The notes under the pieces: model-generated
Told to the model about the DNA's origin: nothing
The model's database searches: none
The model's input: only the letters and a program-made list of their open reading frames with translations
Source: an uncultured beta proteobacterium
GTDB lineage: Bacteria; Pseudomonadota; Gammaproteobacteria; Burkholderiales; SG8-39
Length of the DNA: 25,570 nt
Reading direction: 5' to 3'
Assembly: GCA_903868285.1 (NCBI GenBank)
Contig: CAIPUP010000123.1
Location: 1-25,570, forward strand
In this document: positions 7,735-14,098 of the stretch, one piece after another
Layout: the number at the start of each line of letters is the position of its first letter
How positions within the stretch are numbered: position 1 is the stretch's first letter
Position numbers and translations under genes: made by a program

Positions 7735-8547
7735 TCAGGTCAGCGACCACGCCAGCGGACTGCGGCTGTCGCGCCGCAGCAGACTGCGGTATTCATAACG
7801 GTCGGCGCGGTACAGCGCGCTCAGCTGTTCCACCGGCCGGTCCTGCTCGTCATGCACCAGCCGCTGCAGATGCACCAGCGGCTGGCCGGCGGCAATGCCC
7901 AGATGCCCGGCCACCTCGGCATCGGCCAGCACGGCGGCGATCGACTGCGTGGCCCAGGCCACTTTCACCCCGCGCTGCTCCAGCAATGCCAGCATGGGCG
8001 AACGCTCCACATCCGCAGCGCTGATGCCGCGACCAATGCTGCGCGGCAGCCAGGTGGTGATCAGTCCGATCGGTTCGTCCTGGCGCAGCCGCAGATGGCA
8101 CGAGCGATGCAGGCGTGCGCCCTGGCCCACCGCCATTGCCAGCCGCACCGCCTCGGGCGGGCGCGCCAGACCGATCTCGATCAGACGACCGGTGGTGCTG
8201 GCACCGATGGCCGCGACATTCTCGAGCAGCGCCTGCATGGTGCCGGGCATGGGTGGCGGCTGGGTGCTGACACCGGGCAAGACATTAGCCACACTGCCCA
8301 GGCCCTGGCGACGGCTGACCAGACGCTCGTCAGCCAGTTGCTGCAAGGCCTTGCGCGCGGTGATGCGCGACACGCCATAGAGCTCGCACAGTTCGCGCTC
8401 CGAGGGCAGCAGACTGCCGGCCGGCCACACACCCGCCAGCAGGTTGTCGCGCAATGCGGCATAGACCTGGTGATACAGCGGCGCCAATGGCGTCAATGGT
8501 GGCGATGGTGGCGATGGCCTAGCCGTGCTGGCGCCCACTGCGCTCAT
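7735..8547 (-). CDS. GntR-family transcriptional regulator, UTRA (HutC-type) ligand domain
   Basis: A DNA-binding repressor or activator that senses a small molecule. Start ATG 8547 (MSAVGAST, 270 residues) lies 23 bases after the stop of the dehydrogenase gene; a GTG at 8640 would overlap that gene and is less likely. After a Pro/Ser-rich leader of about 20 residues comes the winged helix (PLYHQVYAALRDNLLAGVW, then LLPSERELCELYGVSRITARKALQQL, then RRQGLGSVAN), which is classic GntR. The C-terminal half (SCHLRLRQDEPIGLITTWLP through RYEYRSLLRR) fits the UTRA ligand-binding fold. As the last gene of the UbiD-type operon it probably controls that operon, and the inverted repeat at 11873-11902 is a candidate operator. 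The ligand is unknown. Confidence 0.9.
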   Translation of the reverse strand: MSAVGASTARPSPPSPPLTPLAPLYHQVYAALRDNLLAGVWPAGSLLPSERELCELYGVSRITARKALQQLADERLVSRRQGLGSVANVLPGVSTQPPPMPGTMQALLENVAAIGASTTGRLIEIGLARPPEAVRLAMAVGQGARLHRSCHLRLRQDEPIGLITTWLPRSIGRGISAADVERSPMLALLEQRGVKVAWATQSIAAVLADAEVAGHLGIAAGQPLVHLQRLVHDEQDRPVEQLSALYRADRYEYRSLLRRDSRSPLAWSLT

Positions 8548-8570
8548 GCCGGCAGCCACTCGGCCACGAC

Positions 8571-9368
8571 TCAATCCAGCACCATGCCGCCGCTGACATT
8601 GAGGCAGGCACCGGTCATGTTGGCGGCATAGCGTGAGCACAGGAAGGCCGCCATGCCGGCCACCTGCTGCGGATCGGCATATTCACCCAGCGGCATGGCG
8701 CGTTTGAGCGCCACATGCTCGGCCGCCGTCAGACGATCAAGCATGGCGGTGGCCACCGGTCCGGGTGCGATGCAGTTCACCCGCACCGCATCGGCCGCCC
8801 ATTCCTTGGCCAGATAGCGCGTGAGGTTGAGCACACCGGCCTTGGCCGCGGCATAGGCCGGGCCAGAGAACTGACTGCCGCCGTTGCGACCGTTGGTTGA
8901 AGAAAACAGCACCACCGCGCCCTTGTGCCGCCGCAAATGCGGATAGGCCTCGCGACAAAGCAAAAAAGCCGAATCGAGATTGATGCCCAGCAGCCGGTCC
9001 CAGTCAGCCAGCGAGGTGGCATCAAGCCGCCCGCCACCGACTGCACCGACGGCATTGACCAACCAGTCGAGCCGGCCATAGGCCTGCACCGCCTCGCGTA
9101 CCACACGCTGCACATCGGCCTCGCAGGCGGCATCGCCCGTCAGTTGCAGCACACCCGCGCCCGAGGGCAGACCCTTGCGCACACGGTCCATCGCCACCAC
9201 CCGCGCGCCGGCACGACGAAACAGCCGTACCGCGGCCCGGCCGATGCCGCCGGCCGCGCCCGCCACCAGCACCACCCGCCCGCGCCCGTCGAGCAACTCC
9301 GGGCGGGCAGAGGACGCGGACGAAGGGGACGAGGGGGACGAAGTAGCCGAAGTGGCTGAGGTGGCCAA
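8571..9368 (-). CDS. Short-chain dehydrogenase/reductase (SDR)
   Basis: A classical NAD(P)-dependent SDR of about 265 residues. The cofactor motif is GAAGGIG (37-43), followed by an acidic residue (Asp61, in VVAMDR) that suggests NAD(H) rather than NADP(H). The NNAG motif appears as NAVG (105-108). The catalytic residues are Ser156/157 (FSSTNGRNGG), Tyr172 and Lys176 (YAAAK), and a typical PGPVATAML follows. The gene appears to start at TTG 9368, two bases after the stop of the diiron-protein gene. The first 20 residues are a Ser/Thr/Ala/Pro low-complexity run made from short DNA repeats, so a later start is possible. Within the operon it would oxidise or reduce a hydroxyl/carbonyl intermediate; the substrate is not known. 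Confidence 0.9.
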   Translation of the reverse strand: MATSATSATSSPSSPSSASSARPELLDGRGRVVLVAGAAGGIGRAAVRLFRRAGARVVAMDRVRKGLPSGAGVLQLTGDAACEADVQRVVREAVQAYGRLDWLVNAVGAVGGGRLDATSLADWDRLLGINLDSAFLLCREAYPHLRRHKGAVVLFSSTNGRNGGSQFSGPAYAAAKAGVLNLTRYLAKEWAADAVRVNCIAPGPVATAMLDRLTAAEHVALKRAMPLGEYADPQQVAGMAAFLCSRYAANMTGACLNVSGGMVLD

Positions 9369-9370
9369 GC

Positions 9371-10111
9371 TCAGGCCGCCTTCCTGGCTTTCCAGCTGCC
9401 GGTCTGGATGGCATGCCAGATGCCATCGAGCATCGACAGCCGCATGCTGGCCGAAGCCGCCACCGCTGCGATGGCCTTGCGCTGCAAGGCCGGGGTGATG
9501 GCATAGCGCGAGGTGATCTCCAGGCCGTCGCCCTCATGCGCCGTGTCGTTTTCGATGTGCACGGTGAAGAACTCCAGGTCGTCCTTGCTCATGCCCAGCT
9601 TCTGGCAGGCCTTGACGTATTTCGGGAACAGCGTCGGGGTCTGCCCCTCCAGCGCCACCATGATGCCGGCCGCAGCTTCGGTGAGATCGCGAAAGGCGAT
9701 CAGCTCATAGATCCAGGCACGCATAGCGCGGGTGGTAGGCAGGATCTCGCCATTGAACTCGGCCGCGCGGGCACGGTTGTTCGATACCCCGCAGGCGCGC
9801 GCGAACTTGAGCATCAGATCGGGATGACGCTTGCCGGGCTGATCCGGCACCTCCTCGCCCAGCAGGTTCTCCAGCATGTGCTGACGCGCATCCAGGTCGG
9901 GCAGCTTGCAATACAGATGCGCGAACTGCTGCGGAATCAGCTCGATGTAGTAGTGATGCTGGATGGCCCAGAAGCCGAGCTGCTCGCGCGTGAGCTCACC
10001 CCGTGCCCAGGCCTCGGAGAACGGATGCGCACCCGAATGCCGCTGGGTACGGGCTGCGGTGAGCGCCGCGTAGAACTGTTTTTTGGGCATCAATTTTTCA
10101 TTCGTGGCCAT
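9371..10111 (-). CDS. Haem-oxygenase-fold diiron protein, PqqC/TenA/CADD-like
   Basis: A 246-residue all-helical protein of the PqqC/TenA superfamily, likely a non-haem diiron (HDO-type) oxygenase. ATG 10111 is preceded by a strong AGGAGA. Visible features: HPFSEAWARGELTREQLGFW (29-48), a double Tyr in QHHYY (51-55), ENLLGEEVPDQ with Glu86/87 and His96, Glu155 in ALEGQTP, and His185-x3-Asp189-x2-His192. That last spacing matches the metal-ligand pattern of CADD and related HDO enzymes. Family members make p-aminobenzoate (CADD), 1-alkenes (UndA) or act in PQQ synthesis (PqqC, which lacks metal). The operon context with a UbiD decarboxylase and an SDR suggests oxidative work on a carboxylate or aromatic compound. 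The exact reaction cannot be told from sequence. Confidence 0.8.
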   Translation of the reverse strand: MATNEKLMPKKQFYAALTAARTQRHSGAHPFSEAWARGELTREQLGFWAIQHHYYIELIPQQFAHLYCKLPDLDARQHMLENLLGEEVPDQPGKRHPDLMLKFARACGVSNNRARAAEFNGEILPTTRAMRAWIYELIAFRDLTEAAAGIMVALEGQTPTLFPKYVKACQKLGMSKDDLEFFTVHIENDTAHEGDGLEITSRYAITPALQRKAIAAVAASASMRLSMLDGIWHAIQTGSWKARKAA

Positions 10112-10123
10112 CAGCGATTCTCC

Positions 10124-10152
10124 TAAAAGTTCAATAAAAACAATAACTTACG
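10124..10152 (-). repeat. AT-rich leader element, copy B
   Basis: On the minus strand the segment begins CGTAAGTTATTGTTTTTATT and lies just before the ribosome-binding site of the diiron-protein gene. It matches 26 of 29 positions with the segment immediately before tsaD (15774-15801). A weaker relative lies in the rpsU leader (7647-7667). Confidence 0.6.
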
Positions 10153-10183
10153 ATACATAGAAAGGCAAACCTACGGCCCGCCC

Positions 10184-10360
10184 TCAGCCCGGTCGCACCA
10201 CCTGCTGCGCCTGCTCGGGCAGGAATGATTTCTGGCAATGCGGACAATGCAGCGCCACCGTCTTGGCGGCCAGCAGCGCGGCACTCACCGGCAGCCAGCC
10301 CTGGCACCCGGCGCACTGCGCCCAGATGGTATTGCCGCGCTTTTCGCTGAATTGACTCAT
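10184..10360 (-). CDS. Small zinc-ribbon protein coupled to the UbiD-like gene
   Basis: A 58-residue protein starting MSQFSEKRGNTIWAQCAGCQ and ending QQVVRPG. It has two Cys pairs, Cys16-x2-Cys19 and Cys39-Pro-His-Cys42, the layout of a zinc ribbon. Its ATG (10360) overlaps the stop codon of the UbiD-like gene as ATGA, so the two are translationally coupled. Small zinc-ribbon subunits (the D subunit, BsdD/VdcD type) accompany UbiD-type C subunits of reversible hydroxyarylic-acid decarboxylases; size, cysteines and position fit such a partner, though this is inferred and not shown by close sequence identity. It is followed after 72 bases by the diiron-protein gene. Confidence 0.8.
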   Translation of the reverse strand: MSQFSEKRGNTIWAQCAGCQGWLPVSAALLAAKTVALHCPHCQKSFLPEQAQQVVRPG

Positions 10361-11826
10361 AGCGTCGGCCAGTCGTGCGCATGGCCATCGGCCTGCAACG
10401 CCCCCAGCATCGCTTGCGCCTGATGCAAGGCCTCGGCGGGTACCGCGCTGCGCGGCGCCACCGGTGGCGGCACCGGTGACGACACTGAGGCGTCACCGCC
10501 GGCCGTACCCGCCCCGGCCGCACCCGCCGCCAGGGTGGCATCGATGCCGATCTTGGAGGTGGTGCGCGCACCGGCCGCCCAGGACGGATCGAGCGCCGAG
10601 CCGGACATCCCCTCGAGCGTGAAGGTGTCGCGCGACCACTGCACCCGTGTTGCCAGCGCCCACATCATGTCGGCGTCAGAAAAAATATCGACATCACCAT
10701 TCACTGCCACAGCCATCTTGATGCGTCGCTGCGCCAGTGCGGCGGTGAGCGCATCGCGCGCCTCGCCCATGGCCGGATCGCGCAACTGCAGCCAGGCATG
10801 AAAGCGCCGCCCCGACACTGGAATATGAATGGCCTCGATGCTGGGTGTGACGGCGCGGATCATCTGCCACAGCTTGCCCTCGAGCGCCATGTTGTCCGGC
10901 ACCAGCATGTCGGCCAGACCGGAGGCGTAGTCATGCCAGATGGCATCGCTGCGACGGGTAATGGCGGTGACCTCGCACACCGGTGCCAGCGTCTGCGCGC
11001 CCATATAGCCGGCATATTCACCAAACGGGCCGTCGGCCTCGAGCACACCCGGCGGGGCGAAGCCTTCGATCACCACTTCGGCATCGGCCGGTACCATCAG
11101 TGCATCACCATGCGTGAGCGAGGGCACCAGCCGCAACGCACTGCCGGCCAATGCGCCGGCCGCGCCCCAGTGGCTCTCGCCATAGGCCAGCTTGGCCTGG
11201 GCACCGATCGACACCGCCGGGTGATGACCGATCCAGAACGCCACCGGACAGGGCTTGCCCTTGGCCCACCACTTGCGCAGATTGCGCGCGTTGTGGGTGC
11301 TGGGATAGGGATACCAGCTCATGCGACGCGGGCCCTTGATCCAGCTGCGCTGGATGGCGGTGTTGTCGACGCCGCTGTCCGGATCGATGGTGATGGCATG
11401 CGAGGCGGTGAGATAACGCCCCGGGTCGAGTGCATGTTGTTTCAAGGCTGGCAGGCGCTCCAGGCTGGCCGCCTCGCCTCGCTCGATGTGCTGCTGTACT
11501 GGTGCATCCTGCATGGCGACGCGTATCGGCGGGATCGGCTGTCCGGTCATCTCGGCAAAGGCGCGCGCCGCCTGGCGGTGATCAGCGATTCCCAGCGCAG
11601 CAGCGGTCAGTACCCGGCTGGCAGTGAGATTGCACACCAAGGGCAGGGCACTGTCGCTGCCATCGGGCAGGCGAGGTCGCTCGACCAGCACCACCGGTCG
11701 GCGTCCCTGCGCCTCCAGGGAGTATTGCAAGGCGGTGATCTCATGCAGCACCGACATGGCCGGGACGCGCAACAGTGATTGCGGTATCGAATCGAGATAG
11801 GCGCGCAGCGAGGGGTGGTCAGCCAT
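10357..11826 (-). CDS. UbiD-family (de)carboxylase
   Basis: A predicted prenylated-FMN-dependent decarboxylase acting on an aromatic or alpha,beta-unsaturated acid. ATG 11826, 489 residues. The fold is visible from VLHEITALQYSLEAQG and PLVCNLTASR through ALKQHALDPGRYLTASH and the metal/prFMN-binding stretch RRMSWYPYPSTHNARN, then FWIGHHPAVSIGAQ, and the active-site signature EADGPFGEYAGYMG, whose glutamates are the usual catalytic or ligand residues. The C-terminal domain ends near GARTTSKIGIDATLA and is followed by a Gly/Ala/Pro/Ser-rich tail of about 60 residues that ordinary UbiD proteins lack. No UbiX prenyltransferase lies in the window, so prFMN must come from elsewhere. It is the first gene of the operon and its stop overlaps the zinc-ribbon start. 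No clear ribosome-binding site precedes it. Confidence 0.9.
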   Translation of the reverse strand: MADHPSLRAYLDSIPQSLLRVPAMSVLHEITALQYSLEAQGRRPVVLVERPRLPDGSDSALPLVCNLTASRVLTAAALGIADHRQAARAFAEMTGQPIPPIRVAMQDAPVQQHIERGEAASLERLPALKQHALDPGRYLTASHAITIDPDSGVDNTAIQRSWIKGPRRMSWYPYPSTHNARNLRKWWAKGKPCPVAFWIGHHPAVSIGAQAKLAYGESHWGAAGALAGSALRLVPSLTHGDALMVPADAEVVIEGFAPPGVLEADGPFGEYAGYMGAQTLAPVCEVTAITRRSDAIWHDYASGLADMLVPDNMALEGKLWQMIRAVTPSIEAIHIPVSGRRFHAWLQLRDPAMGEARDALTAALAQRRIKMAVAVNGDVDIFSDADMMWALATRVQWSRDTFTLEGMSGSALDPSWAAGARTTSKIGIDATLAAGAAGAGTAGGDASVSSPVPPPVAPRSAVPAEALHQAQAMLGALQADGHAHDWPTL

Positions 11827-11872
11827 GAGCTTGAAGCCAGAGAAGATCGGACGGGAAGGAAGCGCAGACGCT

Positions 11873-11902
11873 GCAACTTGTCATGCAAGTATAACAAGTT
11901 GC
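11873..11902. promoter_or_regulatory. Candidate operator: 9-12-9 inverted repeat over a -10 box
   Basis: A perfect inverted repeat, GCAACTTGT - 12 bases - ACAAGTTGC, about 47 bases before the UbiD-like ATG. The spacer on the minus strand contains TATACT (11888-11893), a good -10 box, while no -35 hexamer fits at 16-18 bp. A regulator bound here would block or assist polymerase directly. The GntR-type protein encoded last in this operon is the obvious candidate. Confidence 0.65.
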
Positions 11903-11967
11903 GACGCGGATCGGACTGCGCAGGATCGCGCGGTGCAGCATAGCCAGCGCGATTCAGGCAGCGCAGC

Positions 11968-13758
11968 TCAGGGTAGTGATCGCTGCACGATCAGCCGTCC
12001 GCCGCCTTGCGCCCGCACCCGACCCTGCATGCCGGCGCGCTGCAGTTCCGGCCAGTCCTGTGCCCGCACCAGGGCAAAACTGCCCGGACCGTCCTGTGAC
12101 CAGCGTCGCAGGAAGGCATCGCGCTCACGGATCACCTTGGCCGGTTCCTGGCGCGCGCCAAACTCCATTTCGTCCATCTGCTCCACCAGCGTCACTGCTC
12201 GTCCAAGGTAGTACGGCAGGGTCTGGTCGAACGCCGCCACGGCGTAAAACGGCTGTGCCGGATCGAACGGGTTGCCTGCACCAACAACACCCGGACCAGG
12301 ATTGCCGGCGTTGTCCGCGACCGCCTGTCGCAACTGCTGCACCAGATCGGCCGACGAATACTTCTCCGACAGTCGCTGCACCCCCAGCATGACCAGCGTG
12401 CCTGCCAGCAAGGACAGCAGCACCAGACAAGACATGGCCTGCGCCAGATGCTGGCGTCGTACCAGCCACCAGGCCAGCACACTGCCAAGACTCACCAACA
12501 GCGATGCCAGCAACAACCAGTCCTGCAAACGCGTCAGCGCCAGCCGCGAGGTCACGCTCACCGGTTCACGCCCATCGACCACCATCAGACCAACACAGAG
12601 CAACAACGCCAATAGTGCCCCCAGGCCAAAGCGCCAGTGCAGGCGCGCCGGAAACGGCTGCAGCCGCACCAGACGCACGCCAGCCAGCGCCGCCAGCGGT
12701 GCAATCAGCGGCAAGATGTAGGCCGGCAGCTTGCTGGAAGAGAGACTGAAAAACAGCAGCGTGGCAATCACGAATATCCGCAGCAGCAGATCACCATCAA
12801 TCGCGGTCGGGGCAGTGCCGGTCCGGTCATCGCCTCGCGGTGCACGCAAGGCATCGAACAACAACACCGACCAGGGGAAAAACGCCAGTACCAGCATGGC
12901 GCTGAAATACCACCAGGCACCACCGCGCGCATGCCCCGCGCTGGAAAACCGCGCTAAATGTTCATGCAGAAAAAAGTACTCGGTGAATTCCGGATGGGCT
13001 CGCGCCATCAACACAAACCAGGGCGAGACCAGCAATAGAAACAAGGCCATACCGCGCAACCATTGCATCTGCCGCAGCACCTGCAGCAGCAGACGCCAGT
13101 CGCGCTGCCACAGCAAGCAAAGCACCAGTGCCATGCCGGGCAACACCAGACCGACCGGCCCCTTGGTCATCACCGCTGCCGCCAGCGCCAGCCAGCAAGC
13201 CAGCATCCAGCGTGCTGTTCGCGGCGGCGTAGAAGTGTCGGGCGATACGCCGCCCTGGGCGCGAATAAAGCAATACAAGGCCGCCAGCAGCCAGCACGAC
13301 AGCATCATGTCCAGGGTCAGGCCGCGAGCATAAAAGCCATGCCACAGCGTGCTGACCAGCATCAGTACCGACCAGAGGCCGGCGCGTCGCGCCCCTTGCG
13401 CATCGACTCCGGCCTGCCTGGCCAGCAGCACTGCCAGATGCCAGGTCAGAAACAGGCTGAAAAGCCCGCATAGCGCTGGCCACAGCCGCGCCACCCAGTC
13501 GTGCTGCCCGAACATGGCGAACCCAATGGCACTCAACCAGTATTGCAGCGGTGGCTTTTCAAAATACTTGAGATCGTTCAAGCGTGGCGTGAGCCAGTCG
13601 CCGGTGGCCAGCATGGCCTGCGGAATCTGCGCATAGCGCCCCTCATCGGGCATCAGCAAGTCGCGTAATTGCAGCGGCAGGCACCAGATCAGCAGCAGCG
13701 CCAGCAGCAATAACCACAGCCCCGGGCTGCGGCCTGTAGTTCCGGGATGCATGCGCAT
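11968..13758 (-). CDS. ArnT/PMT-type lipid-linked glycosyltransferase
   Basis: An integral inner-membrane glycosyltransferase of the PMT/ArnT family, which moves a sugar from an undecaprenyl-phosphate carrier to an acceptor such as lipid A. ATG 13758 (MRMHPGTTG, 596 residues) is preferred because AAGGA precedes it closely; ATG 13782 or an upstream start are possible. After the first membrane helix (LWLLLLALLLIWCLP) the family signature follows: MPDEGRYAQIPQAML, GDWLTPRLND, KYFEKPPLQYWL, including the Asp-Glu of the periplasmic active-site loop. About ten more hydrophobic segments follow, then a soluble C-terminal domain (FYAVAAFDQTLPYYLGR). No arn operon partners are nearby, so whether it transfers aminoarabinose, another sugar to lipid A, or to a protein is open. 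Confidence 0.87.
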   Translation of the reverse strand: MRMHPGTTGRSPGLWLLLLALLLIWCLPLQLRDLLMPDEGRYAQIPQAMLATGDWLTPRLNDLKYFEKPPLQYWLSAIGFAMFGQHDWVARLWPALCGLFSLFLTWHLAVLLARQAGVDAQGARRAGLWSVLMLVSTLWHGFYARGLTLDMMLSCWLLAALYCFIRAQGGVSPDTSTPPRTARWMLACWLALAAAVMTKGPVGLVLPGMALVLCLLWQRDWRLLLQVLRQMQWLRGMALFLLLVSPWFVLMARAHPEFTEYFFLHEHLARFSSAGHARGGAWWYFSAMLVLAFFPWSVLLFDALRAPRGDDRTGTAPTAIDGDLLLRIFVIATLLFFSLSSSKLPAYILPLIAPLAALAGVRLVRLQPFPARLHWRFGLGALLALLLCVGLMVVDGREPVSVTSRLALTRLQDWLLLASLLVSLGSVLAWWLVRRQHLAQAMSCLVLLSLLAGTLVMLGVQRLSEKYSSADLVQQLRQAVADNAGNPGPGVVGAGNPFDPAQPFYAVAAFDQTLPYYLGRAVTLVEQMDEMEFGARQEPAKVIRERDAFLRRWSQDGPGSFALVRAQDWPELQRAGMQGRVRAQGGGRLIVQRSLP

Positions 13759-14098
13759 CGAATCCTTCTGACTGATATTCATGGCTGTACTGTGTGGCGG
13801 TGCTGTGTGGCGGTGCTTTGTGGCGGTGCTTGGTGCGTTGTGCCGGATGATGACATGGGATCGTGTGCAGACCGAGATAGCACCGCTGGCCCGGCGTCGT
13901 CCGGTGACAGCGGGAAGGCGCTGCATTCCTGCCAGTATTCAGTCAGCAATATCGCGCTGGATTTGCTCTAACATCCGGCCCCGGTCCGATGCGCTCTGCA
14001 GTCTCCGACCCACCCACGCCTCCGGCGGGCAGTGCCCGTAACGTCCTGATTACACCGGCCTTTCCGCAGCGACACTCCCTCAAGATGCCTGATTCGAT
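13759..14098. other. Intergenic region between divergent ArnT-like and Czc-chimera genes
   Basis: About 340 bases with a 13-bp triplicate repeat (13791-13829) and no recognisable gene. The open minus frame continues into it, but codons there (many His/Thr/Arg, no membrane character) do not look like protein. No convincing promoter for either side was found by eye. Confidence 0.5.
13791..13829. repeat. 13-bp tandem repeat, three copies, upstream of the ArnT-like gene
   Basis: Three head-to-tail units of TGTGTGGCGGTGC (13791-13803, 13804-13816, 13817-13829; the third begins TTTG). A degenerate partial unit may follow. It lies in the presumed leader of the ArnT-like gene. The unit length equals that of the repeat at 633-671, but the sequences differ. 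Confidence 0.85.
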
